64,000 bases of DNA from Pachyseris speciosa (taxonomy: Eukaryota > Cnidaria > Anthozoa > Scleractinia > Pachyseridae), in contig JAEMWC010000076.1 in the NCBI GenBank assembly GCA_016490735.1, positions 1,267,001-1,331,000 on the forward strand, read 5' to 3'. Of the stretch, positions 1-10,482 are shown piece after piece. Position numbers and translations under genes: made by a program. The first letter of the stretch is position 1, and each line of letters opens with the position of its first letter. Below the pieces are notes generated by a model. The model was not told the origin of the DNA. It did no database searches and worked only from the letters and a program-made list of their open reading frames with translations.

Positions 1-1343
1 ACTGGGCTTGAACTTCCTGTAGTACTACTTTACCATGTTTACATACTGCACACGGTAGATCTAATTACTTGTGTACCAAGGTGTAACAACGGACATATAT
101 TGAACCTTATATTCTTATGGTGCTGTTTCTTGTACTGTTCAAGGTACGCTGTAGGTATAAATATATGTCTCAAACTGAGTGTAAAGATCAAAATGAAATT
201 TACTAAGCGATGCTTTCTTACAGTGTTTGTTGTATTACAGAAGGTAGCTCTCAATTCTTAGGGTTAAAAGACATAAAGAACCAAACGAAGTAACGAACAG
301 CTAGCATTTAATTTCCTGCTGTGCTATTTATTATAATCTATCTTCCAGTTCAAACTCGTTGGAGCCTGTGGAGGAAATCCGTCAAGTATAACTTTTTAAA
401 ATACCGAAATGCCGTATTGAGGACTGAATGCGTTTCCTGGGGTTTTCTATATTATGCTGCTGTACAAGGTGTTTAAGTCACATGTTGATAAGAAAGACTG
501 ATATTTATTCCCGGGCGTTGTTGCTAATTTGTTTGACAGATTGAATGAGTAACGTTTTGTGATTTGCTGCTGATGAAATGAAGACTTTCTTACGTTTCTC
601 TTTATATGTTGGTTTACATCTTTTGCAGTTGGACAGTAAACTGCTGAGCGATTTTGTAAGTTTCCTTTAAAATCCATGAAATTTAATTGCATGCAGAGTA
701 CGAATTGTGAATGTTCAATACCAGGGCATTAGTATTTGTGAATACGAAATTATATTCTCTCGATGTGAGTCGTTATTTACACTGAGTATAGATAAAATCT
801 GCCGACAGACCAATCGAGATAACTGTTGAGTTGACATGCCGTAAGATATTCTAAATGACTGGATTTTCGTCAGACTTATATACATGCTGTTTTTCTAAAT
901 ATTCACTTCTACTACAAGAAGCTTTTAGTTTATATGAATTTGAGAGAACACTGATTACGTGTTATTCTAAGAATAACAATAATTTCTTTGAACAGAATAA
1001 ACTGACTCATAAATTTACAATATCAAAAAAGAAACAGCGGATGTTTACAAGAATGAAAATTTCTGCCTATCTTAAAATTTCTATACTCACCATTATTCAA
1101 ATAAAGATATCCAAGATGAAAGGGAGTGCTTCTCGAGTAATACTGTACCTCTTCCAGACCTCTATTTTCATTGGTCGCTATGACCTGTAGCTTCTTTCGT
1201 TATCAGGGCTAGAGGCCTGGTTAGGGGTATAGTTTGTGTTGTATCATCCATTTTTCATTATCCAATCATAGACCGCGTCTGGAAAGCTACAGCCTCTCTC
1301 GAGCGAACGAGTACAGAAATAGAAGGTATCACATGACCGAGCG
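1..1343. other. AT-rich stretch with no supportable gene
   Basis: Open frames here are short, low in complexity and lack recognisable domains or paired splice signals. I see no RNA gene and no terminal repeats before the palindrome that starts at 1344. It is probably intergenic or intronic. Confidence 0.5.
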
Positions 1344-1443
1344 GAGATATGAAATTTCTCTTCGAGTGTTGAAACATATTTCATGATTGAGCGTAGCGAA
1401 CGAGTGAATATTTTTCAACAGGAGAAGAGAAATTTCGTATCTC
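1344..1443. repeat. 100-bp foldback palindrome
   Basis: The arm beginning GAGATATGAAATTTCTCTTC is repeated in inverted orientation at the other end, which reads GAAGAGAAATTTCGTATCTC. The arms face each other across a short centre rich in GAACGAGTGA. This is typical of a palindromic MITE or a foldback core. A small open frame across it is a by-product of the repeat, not a gene. Confidence 0.7.
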
Positions 1444-1479
1444 TAAGCGGCCATGCGATGGCCAAAAATGTTCTATTTA

Positions 1480-1590
1480 TTTTTATAAACACCAATGAAA
1501 TACGAAACCATTTCATTTTCGCTGCGAAATGCTCGATTTGTTATGTAGCCATAACAACGGTGGAATTTTTACGTGTGAAGATAATACAGT
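1480..1590 (+). repeat. Dispersed repeat, copy A (CACCAATGAAATAC / ACGTGTGAAGATA)
   Basis: This block contains ATAAACACCAATGAAATAC and, at its far end, TTTTTACGTGTGAAGATA. Both motifs recur in inverted orientation at 2638-2706. It follows directly on the 1344-1443 palindrome and may be part of the same non-autonomous element. Confidence 0.5.
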
Positions 1591-2390
1591 CCAACCCCGA
1601 TAACGCGAATCTCCAAGGGAAATTGGAAAAGGTTTGAGTTATCTGGAGAATCAGGGAATTAAAACTGTAAATGTTGCAAGGTTCATTACCATTCAAGAGA
1701 ACGCTGACACAAACATAACATTTTTATAAACTTTGTTACAAGGTAACAATTGTTAAAAAAACGTGTACTTTACATTTTAAGGGACAGAGGAAATATGTCA
1801 CTGTTCTCAAGAAGAAGCTGAGCAACAAAGTTTGACAAGAAATGGACCGACGAGGACAAATGAAATCTTTTGTTTCTGAGCATCAGCTATGTCAAAAATG
1901 TGTCACCGGAAAAACTTGTTTTTTTTTTTTATTTAAATACCTTGGAGACCCACGGATAATTCAAAACGCAACAGCAAACCGCACCTCTGGCACCCAGGTA
2001 TTGTTTGAAACAAAAACCAAAGGACTTGAGCTTAACGCAAGACAAAGGACAATTTGTCAGACGGGAATATAAATGATTTTAAATTCAGTCTTCCAGTGCA
2101 AAATTTTATAGCAAATTACTCCTTCCATTTTGTGCTGCAGGTTGTTAATAAACTACTGTAGGAATAGGAAAAAAAAACTCCTTAAAATGAGGTTTGAGTT
2201 ATCAAGGGTAAAATTATAAAGAAAAGTACCTGAAGGGAAGTAAGAATAACTTCGTGTTAGCTAGTAGTTTGAGTTATCGAAGGTTCGAGCTACTGAGGGT
2301 AAAATTACAGTGAATATGTGAAGCAAATCCAAGGGAAATCAGTTTTGCTTCGAGTTACTGAGAGTTCGAGTTATCGTAGCCTCCCACGCA
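1587..2390 (+). mobile_element. Possible pogo/Tigger-like non-autonomous element, decayed
   Basis: The left end resembles pogo/Tigger termini (CAGTCCAACCCCGATAAC). The interior repeatedly carries the phrase GAGTTATC(GA)GGGTAAAATTA, at about 1637, 2191, 2271 and 2288. The right part ends in repeated GTTCGAGTTATCG at about 2351-2377. No transposase frame is visible. The family assignment rests only on the resemblance of the end sequence; the right TIR is not clearly intact and runs into a fragment related to the 25.9-26.2 kb foldback. Confidence 0.35.
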
Positions 2391-2440
2391 GACGTCTATG
2401 GCCTCCTCACGCGTGGGGAAGGAACGCGTGACGAGCCCGT
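2360..2440 (+). repeat. Partial copy of the 25.9-26.2 kb foldback arm
   Basis: The bases around 2391-2440 contain GCAGACGTCT, then GGGGAAGGAACGCGTGACGA followed by GCCC. The same phrases form the arms of the inverted repeat at 25925-26245. The copy here is single-armed and degenerate. Confidence 0.55.
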
Positions 2441-2637
2441 GACGTTATCGAGGTTCATGGCGAACACTTTCATACATCATGGCCGCCGCGCATCAGAGAA
2501 AACAGTGAAAAGTGGGCTTACCTCGCTGGATATTGTCCGGTCCCTCAGTATGATTATAACATTTTTAAAGCCCAGAAATCGTATTTGTAAGAGTCATCTA
2601 TGGACTTGGCTTCGAGCAAGTTGTGTCAACTCCACGT

Positions 2638-2706
2638 TATTTTCACGTGTGAAGATATCGCGCGCAAAAGCTCACCTGGTATTTCATTGGTGTTTATATA
2701 ATAAAA
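2638..2706 (-). repeat. Dispersed repeat, copy B (inverted relative to 1480-1590)
   Basis: TTTTCACGTGTGAAGATAT is followed by GGTATTTCATTGGTGTTTAT, the reverse complement of the motifs in copy A. The two copies lie about 1.1 kb apart in opposite orientation. They could be separate insertions or the ends of one larger element. Confidence 0.5.
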
Positions 2707-2829
2707 GCGTGCATGGAAAGGCCCTGTGCAAATACGTCTCACCGAACAAAAATTGTCGCTTTCCTTTGAGACTCAGTGTTTATTTGCTGCTATCCTACAG
2801 ATATTTTGGGAATTTCATAAATCTATAAG

Positions 2830-4325
2830 AACTGCTAAATGCTATGTTTACAAGGCAGACTGCCAAACCTTAGCTATTGATATATAGAAAATTCATGAAC
2901 ACAAAGCCACAACTGCCATTATTATTAACATTTATTTTGTCTGAAGTAAAATTCAAATAAACCTGTAATTACACAAGTAGTTCGATAAATGGGTCAACTA
3001 TAAAATTTATTGAATAAAATAATCGTACAGGTTTTACAGTAGTGTACAAAGCGTTATGTTAACTTACGTATGTACGGTCCATCCACATGATATTCACTGA
3101 ATACAAGGGCTGCACAGCCAAGCGAGGCGTTATTCACAACCCTAGGGGTGCTTTTGAAAATATCTATGTAAATTTAAGCCAGTGACTACCAGCCGTTTTT
3201 ACGTTTTCGGAGTGATTTTCCACCTATAAACGATCCATAGCATTTCGTGACTCTTTATTTGAAACTACCATGGAAAAGTGGTACTGCCCTAAGGCACTGG
3301 AGGCTCAAGGTTTCTGAAAACGTCATTCTGACGTAGCTATTTTTCATCCGTGGAGCTACAAGAACGGCCCAAGTTCGGTTTGCTTGCGATTTTTGCTAAG
3401 TTTACAGCCATTTTTCATCTTTAGTGGCTGCCTGATGAGCATCATTAAGCGTGACGGTAGCTAAGAGTCCACTTTCTCAAAGAATCGAGCAAGGTGATGT
3501 ACTCTGTTGTCGAATTTGGCTTGTTACTCGACGAACTGGGAATTTGGCCGGTCGGACACTTAGTACCTTTGGGACTCGACTATTGATGAATTTCTCGACC
3601 TACCGCCGCATATTTTGGAATTTGTGAGCACTGAAGATGACCACAAGCACGAATTTTTGGCGGTAGGTCGGAGTGGCTGTAGACTTAGTTTAGATGTGAA
3701 AGAATTGGGGGAAGACAAAAATTCTCGTTATTTCCCAGCACGCAATGCGGTCGAAATGTTGAAAATGGCTGGAAGGCCCGAATGCACTGGAACAAAATGT
3801 TGTATCTACGCTCGGGAGTAGAATATGAACAAAAAAAGTATTTCTAAGCTAGAGCAAGGACTGAATTTTGTTATGATGGTTGAAATTTGGTTTTTCGACG
3901 ATGATTTCTTTGAAAAACTTAAAGGCAAAATGGGGCATTTTCGTCGTTTCTCTTTGACGTTAAAAACGGTCAGTTTCGTCCTTGTCCAAACTCAAAAGGC
4001 CACACTTGGTAAAAATCGCTACGTTTCTTGCGTTTATTGGATATCCAAATTTAAAGGACATTCCATTTCGTGCTCACAACTGATAGTTAAGGCAATGTTC
4101 GTGTGATTGAGAAAGTTGCAATGTTTTGAAGCATGCATATGGAAGTCTCGTGCGGCCAGTTTTGGCCGGTACGGGCGCCAATGGGTTAAATTTGTTCTTT
4201 GACTTCATCTCGTCGTCGAATCTCCCGTTACTGTTCAAGCTTCCCTTCGGCTAACTCCTTATTCTTGGAGCAGGGAAAATCACTTCGAATTCGGGAACAC
4301 AACATTTTGCTTCACATTCGGTGCC
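2830..4325 (+). other. No supportable host gene; two unassigned ORFs
   Basis: Two adjacent plus-strand open frames (3615-3821, 68 residues; 3825-4106, 93 residues) lie in a stretch that reads like decayed coding DNA: acidic, with phrases such as EFVSTEDDHKHEFL and RPECTGTKCC. I do not recognise a family. The region ends near 4170 in a hairpin-like CGGCCAGTTTTGGCCGG, so an old transposon ORF is a reasonable guess. Nothing visible confirms it. Confidence 0.25.
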
Positions 4326-4340
4326 AAAGGGATAATATTG

Positions 4341-4409
4341 TAATTATAATAGTGTAACTATTATAATTAATTAACTATTAATAATAGTATACTATTATTA
4401 ATAGTTTAA
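4341..4409. repeat. Pair of AT-rich hairpins
   Basis: Two adjacent perfect or near-perfect palindromes are seen: TAATTATAATAG around a short loop (4341-4369), and TTAACTATTAATAATAGTAT and its complement (4371-4409). Both consist almost entirely of A and T. They could arise from slippage; no gene is involved. Confidence 0.75.
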
Positions 4410-4510
4410 CTGACCAGCTACAATACACCTGAATTCGTGATACACTTTTTACTGCGTGCAATTAAGAACGTCTGGCATATTTTAGGAAAGTAGATTGAAC
4501 AATGGTTACT

Positions 4511-5326
4511 TTAAGGTGGCCGAACACAGTTTTTGAAACCTGTGTAGCATTTGCCTTTTATTCTAAAACCATTGAACTCTAGGCCCCCAAAATTGGCAGG
4601 ACATGAGTTAAAAGGATAGACTTTCGAATTTTGATAGTTACGCTGACGTGTGCGCTGTTGCCATGGTAACGTGACTGGATACAAACATCAATTTAAAATC
4701 GGGTTTTTTATATTTGCGGAAAATTCAGTCGTTAGATTTTCTCGATCATTTGCCTGGTACAAACTTGTCACAATACTCACATGTAGACACTATTCTAATG
4801 ATATTTTAACAGATTTTTAGCTATTCATCCTTGAAAGATAACTCCGTTATTTACAATTTCCTCTGTTAAATTTCAGAATTGTTGCAATAACCTACTTTCT
4901 TGTTTCTGAAGTATTTTCCTGCAAAATTTCGTGAAATTCTAACGGGCCGTTTTCGAGAAATACGCGTATACGCTTCGAGAAATACGCTTATACGCTGGAC
5001 CTGAAAGAGTTCAATCTCAATTTTTTAACTAACTACGCATGCGCTGCATTTAACTGGGTTCTCAGTCAGTTCTCACGGTTCTGACGGTAACACTGAAAAA
5101 CCTGCCAAATTTGACTTTTTCTGACATACCATTCTAACAAGACTTAAGTTTACAACACACTATCATTTTAAGAAGAAAAATGCCTCATATAAAACCGCCT
5201 TAGAACAAAAAACTCATCACTCTTTCGGCTCCATGTTTGTTGTTGTCTCATCCTTGTGCGCGCGCTGCCTCACATCAGCACCAACGACTGGAGAGCGCGC
5301 GCGAAAACTGTGTTCGGCCACCTTAA
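4511..5326. mobile_element. TTAA-flanked TIR element (piggyBac- or Kolobok-like MITE)
   Basis: The element at 4515-5322 (808 bp) begins GGTGGCCGAACACAGTTTT and ends with its exact reverse complement. It is flanked on both sides by TTAA (4511-4514 and 5323-5326). TTAA target duplications are characteristic of piggyBac and Kolobok transposons. No transposase frame is visible, so it is non-autonomous. The interior is AT-rich apart from a GCGCGC-rich stretch next to the right end. Confidence 0.75.
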
Positions 5327-6191
5327 ACAATGTAAATATCACTCAGCACAACTGTCACTATACACAAGTTTAAAACGTTAACAAAAATATGTTTTTCTAG
5401 CTCCATCACATTAAAAATAGAAAAATTTAGGGATATAGGCGGCTTTTATTTTGATTGGAAAAAAGTATTTTTCAACCAAACTGTATGGAGCTGCTTGCAT
5501 AACGGTTTTACACCCAAGACTAAGTATTTCCGTCGAAACAAAACCTAGGCAAACTTTTACCTTTTCTCCATTTGCACCATTGTGCCCGACGTACTCCAGG
5601 TGTCAAAACTCCGAAAACTAACGTTTCTACTGCTGATTTTAACCAGAGCAGTTAAAGTGAAAAAGTAGTACAAGTTACAAGAATTCGTATCTTTGAGCCA
5701 TAAGCTAAACTGATACTTACTGACTCGGTGAACTACTCGTTCAGTAGATGAGCTATATTATTGCCACAAAAGTTTTATTTTTCAGAAAAAGGGCCACGCA
5801 AATTGTGGCGAAACTGTTAAGAACAATGGGTATAAGGGGTCATTGAACTATTACCTCTAGGCCAGCTCACTGGGACAGCCCTTCTGCGCCGGTGTAAAGG
5901 GAACTAATGATAGCTTAAAATTTCATATGATGAGCAATAACCCAAAGAATACCTCAAATGGAAAGAAATTAGAAAATTGTAAAAATAGACATGTGTGAGA
6001 CCTCGAGGCTTAAGAGTGGATTTTCATGGCGGACACACGAAAGTTTTTCTCATGTACTTTCTTTAAGTAGATTTTTCCTGAAAACATTCAAACCATTATT
6101 GAATGCTATTCTTAGACGTCAAGGGAATCAAACTTGCCCATTTTGCCTGTAACGTTCTTTCCATTTTTAGAGATATGGTTGAATCAATGCG
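5327..6191. other. 3' flank of the glutamate-receptor-like gene
   Basis: No open frame of note. This is the downstream side of the minus-strand gene whose stop codon is at 6192-6194. A minus-strand AATAAA (plus-strand TTTATT, 5774-5779) is a possible polyadenylation signal about 415 bases past the stop. Confidence 0.4.
5774..5779 (-). terminator. Candidate polyadenylation signal AATAAA
   Basis: A canonical hexamer on the minus strand about 415 bases downstream of the receptor-like gene's stop codon. In AT-rich DNA such hexamers occur by chance, so this is only a candidate. Confidence 0.25.
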
Positions 6192-9100
6192 TTAAAGTAT
6201 AGTTTCCGGATTTTTACTTCTTCCATTTAACATGCCGAAGAATGACCGTCCTTGATCGGGCTGATTATTTTCATCTAACCAGTGCCTATTTCGTCCTCTC
6301 AGTGCGCTCTCGTTTCCGATTGTACTGGCAAACTCCTCCTTCATCTTTTGCAGGTCTGCTGTTAAGTCTTTGAGCCTTTCTTCCATGTCCAGGAAACTTT
6401 GCATCATAGAAAAGTTTTTGTTGAGAGGAATGAGGTTACCTTTATCCGAATGGCCGTGAAGAGAGGGGGAACCTGTAAGAATGATTGTTGATTTTTACTT
6501 TAAATCTAAAGCTGAGATTTATATCCAAAGGAAAATAGCCGTAGCTTAATAGTCAACATGTGTACAGAAAGAATTAGTGGTGAGTTGACTGTTTCGGGAA
6601 CACTACAAAACCATCGAATGCTAACGTTCGTTTTCATATGTACACCAAAATTTTGAAGGTCTATTATATATATAATAACAACAGAATGAAATCAACCTAC
6701 TTTTTAAATCTCGTCGCTTACGCATCCTTGAAGTACACCTTACGTACACTTCCCTTAACATCCCAAGAAATATTAATGACAGGAATACACCAAGAAGGAA
6801 GAATAAGAGGAAGTTAGTCATGTCGGACCCACTGGATAACAAGCCCATTTCGTCTGACAAGCTTGAAGTCTAAAGAAAAGACAACAATAGACCATAGTGA
6901 GGGTTTGCAATTGCAAAATAAATTGTCTGTTGCTCGTGTTTCATCAAAGTCGAAGTTAAAAAAGAACGTATGTTTAATCCTAAACTATGAAAAGAATGAC
7001 TCGAGTACGTGATTATGGGATAGTTTCGGTAGACGGAAGATGGCAAACATTGCATTTTTTCGTGTTTTCAAGGCCGGTAGCGGAGCTCTTGCTAATTCTG
7101 CTTCAGATAAAATAACTTTTCCTCTACCTGAACTATCCCACAGTTCCTTACTCGCGCCAGTATCCCCATAGTTTCAGAGTCACTGAGACTGTTCTCTTGG
7201 TTGCGCTGTCTTAATATAAATTCGAAGACATTGTGGGTATTAAATATTTGCACCTGTAATTCGGCGGGTATAACTCTCTCTGTTGCTGCCTGCTTGGCAG
7301 CCCCAACCAAATCCTTAGAGAGTTCCTTCAAATCGGTCCCACACTGTGCAATCTGTTGCCTCTGTTCTTTTGGATCTGGTTTGCCATATTCCTCGTCTGT
7401 GTCATTGTGACTCAGAGAAGTAAAAATTTCTTCAAAATCTTCCTCTTCGGATGGATCCTTCGGATTAACTTCGATTTCCCGGTTTACATGAACCAAATAA
7501 TAATCCATAGGATAGTCGATGTGCCGTATTAAGCGGATTTGCCTGTTCCGTTGCAAGCCGGATTTATCCAGGAAGTGAAATGCTGAATTTCGATCCACGA
7601 GCACCCTTCCAATGGCCCCACTACTAAGATTCTTCTGCATTTCTTCAATGCTGTTAAATGCTAGGGAGTAAAACATTTCATTGCTTAAAAAAAAAGTACA
7701 GCTTTTATCGCAAATTTTGGTCGAAAATAGGGTGAAAGGTTTGGGGTCAAAGTTTCAGTCACCATTCGATAGGTTTTTTCCCCCTGAGGATTGCATTCAA
7801 CAAAATGGAATCAAACATTGCCCATGGATTCAGTCACTAAAACAGTAACTCACTCTGCACATTGAACTATGATGTACAGCTGAATAATATTTTTAGCTAC
7901 AGGAGGAAATGGAAAATAGACTGAGTTACTTACTTTTAACTTTTGCGTCGAATATTTTTGCAACTGCCTGTGCCTCGACATTCGTCACCGACACGCCCAC
8001 CTAAGAAGTAAACTAACAATTAATGACTTGACGAAATTTGTCTGAATCGTTGTAAAACTAAACTAGTTTTAACACGGTACAAACAGATAAACCGTTAGGG
8101 CAGAGAATCAATAAGAAGTTTTTAACGGGTCAATGGATGCTAATATCTCCAAATCGTCTAAAATTTACCACTCAATTTCCAAGGTCAGATGGCCAGAATT
8201 GACAGGGTGTTTGACCTGAAATCCCTCTTTTACCTAGAACACTGAATTATTACTACAATGTATTCGCGACTGCAAAAGCTATTCTGGGCAAAATAGAATA
8301 GCCAAGAATTATCAACAGAAAGTTCTTCTTTTTCTATAAATCTTTCGTCAGTCTTTTGTAGTATCTTGATGATTTGATTTTTCATTTGGCCGTTTTCGTT
8401 CTCTGTTTTAAAGCTTCAAATTCATTGTCCGATGCATGAGGTAGCAATTTGGCAAAATGTCAACCATGTGGAACACACTGGTCATCGAAATTAACAAAAA
8501 ACGTTTAATCTACGACCCATCGACTGACCGATTGACCAAGCGAGTGAATCTTTTCCCCCAACAAACCGCTAAAACTCGCTCATAAATTCTCGTTCGCGAG
8601 TTCAAAAGGAATAAGGGTTATTATTAATAAACACTCACGTCTTTAGAATCAATATCTCGGCAGTTTGTACCATCAAGAGCGGCCTGCATTGTATTTGTAA
8701 ACAAAGCAGTGAATAACGATAACATGAGAGCCCCTACGAGCATCCAGATTACTCCAAACGTACGCCCGAGAAAGGTTTTAGGAGTCCGGTCACCATATCT
8801 AATAAGAAAAACAAAGAACTGAATGATGTAATAGCCAGAACCGCCACGCAACAGAACCAAACCCAAATGAAACATAAACTTACTCTTAAGTACGAAATTT
8901 GGCTCACTTCTCAGCAATGATCGTTAAGCTTTTATACAGTGAAAAGGCCACACACGTGAGCGGCTGCCCAGTTTCATTGCTCACGAGCTAAGAAGAGGTC
9001 ATACAGGAAACGAGAGTGAAGATGATCTAGTATCTTGAATAGAAGACAATATCAAGCGAGCGTCTATAGACAGGCTGATGCCAGACTCACCCCAGTAAAA

Positions 9101-10482
9101 GGGTGATTTTTATATTGTATTTTTGTCCACTTTGATGTATGCTATACTGAATATAATGTGCTAAGATAAATATAATATCGGTTTTCTATTTAAGGGTAGA
9201 GTAAACGTACCCGACTGTTGTAAGTGACACCACAGCCCACCAGAATCCTTCAGGAGAACCGTAAGTAAACGAGGACGAAAACTGTTTTTTGTTTGCTTTA
9301 TGTTCCTGTGAATGAACATGAAAATGCACCGAGTATTATATTTTGTGAAGATATTAAGGATATCGAATGAAGGACGTTGTCTCCTAAACACTCCAAATTT
9401 AACTTCCTGGTGGATGAGGTTGAACATTGGGCGCGTAAAATATAACGCATTTTTCACCCTCATTTTCTACTACCTTTTCAAGTATTATGTATATCATCAT
9501 TGTAAGTATTACGCGAGCAGGATGACAGCAAAGTGATTTTTTCTCAACCGACAGTGCCAGAAATCATAATTAGAAACTTTAGTTACTCTGAATAGTAAAA
9601 CTGTTGCTTTTTTCTTTTCAAACGAATTATCCAGTGCTTCAGATCAGATCTAAGTGATACGCAAACTCAACTAAAAACCTCAACCACAAAGATTAGATCC
9701 TGATTTACGTTTTTCCTTTATTTGGTCTTCTTGCCTTAATCCCTGGTGTAACATAAAAGGTGTTATTATCATGAACTTAATGAGGCAATCAGAAAGTACA
9801 AAGTAGTAGATCTGTTCCTATTCTACCGATATTTCATTCATCAACTTACCAAGAGCCAAATTACAACTCCTGCAATCCCCGACAGAAGCATGATACAAGC
9901 TAATATCGGCCACTGTGAAGTGATCGAAGACAGTAACTGTTCTCGCGATTCCGCCTCGCACTGCTTTGTGTTCACAATAAGTGAGCATCCATTTGCCACA
10001 AACGCCCGGATCAAGGTTGCATAGGAAATGTCTTTTACCTCTTTCTTCATTTCCGCCAGAATGGGAAAAGCAAAATCCACTTTCTTGTCCTTAATCAACT
10101 GAATCAACTCTTCTGAAGTGTTAACAAACATAGGCACCATACAGCAAGTTGGTGGATCGTCACGCGACGACATGTCCAAGCATACTGTCTCCACAAACCA
10201 CATAATTTGCTCATAAAGGAATCCCTTGTCTGTGCTGGTAGGTCCGTTCATTACGTAAGGAGGAAATTCCAACATGGCTGTGATGTACCTGCAGCTGGTG
10301 ATGTTGACACACGGCAGATCAGACTTACTTGCAGCACGGGGTTGACGACGTGCCCTCACTTTACGGGCATGACGCTTCACTTTGTGTTCATTCTTAGCCA
10401 AAGAAATGCCATCGACGAGCCAGAACTGAGAACCGATCAGAAGAAAAACGACTGATCGTACCAAAGCAAAATACATTTTCAT
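6192..10482 (-). CDS. Ionotropic-glutamate-receptor-like subunit with K+ channel filter (TTVGYGD)
   Basis: Seven exons join in compatible phase: 10482-9850, 9305-9211, 8798-8639, 8000-7934, 7660-7128, 6869-6701, 6472-6192, all with GT-AG borders (1,938 nt, 645 aa). Residues 1-25 look like a signal peptide. About 58-180 is a periplasmic-binding-like S1 half (EFPPYVMNG, KGFLYEQIM, VDFAFPI). 191-211 is M1. 220-246 is a pore loop, GFWWAVVSLTTVGYGD. 258-280 is M3. About 297-380 is S2 (VGVSVTNVEAQAVAKIF, SIEEMQKNLSSG). About 380-495 is an acidic, hydrophilic insert and linker. 515-534 is M4, followed by a basic stretch and a predicted coiled coil (MEERLKDLTADLQKMKEEF). There is no N-terminal ATD. 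Known relatives are cyanobacterial GluR0 and rotifer AvGluR1, glutamate-gated K+ channels. A plasma-membrane ligand-gated K+ channel subunit is inferred. The usual agonist-binding Arg of S1 appears to be Lys, so the ligand is uncertain. The start is the first Met before the signal peptide. Confidence 0.85.
8639..9305 (-). other. Pore-forming exon pair with intron inside the filter glycine codon
   Basis: The exon at 9305-9211 ends in the first two bases of the first filter glycine codon (TTVG). The exon at 8798-8639 supplies its third base and then YGD. The junction is phase 2. The upstream exon opens after a clear acceptor (TTCATTCACAG). The following exon carries the post-pore TM helix and the start of S2. 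Joining keeps the K+ filter intact and in frame, which strongly supports the gene model. Confidence 0.85.

Noticed and set aside
855..1190. 111-residue plus-strand frame
   Set aside because: Low-complexity AT-driven composition and no recognisable domain.
3615..4106. Naming the two adjacent ORFs as a piggyBac-derived gene
   Set aside because: No transposase motif can be pointed to; the resemblance is only an impression.
7201..7410. Plus-strand frame inside the receptor exon
   Set aside because: Shadow of the minus-strand exon 7660-7128, which has splice sites and family motifs.
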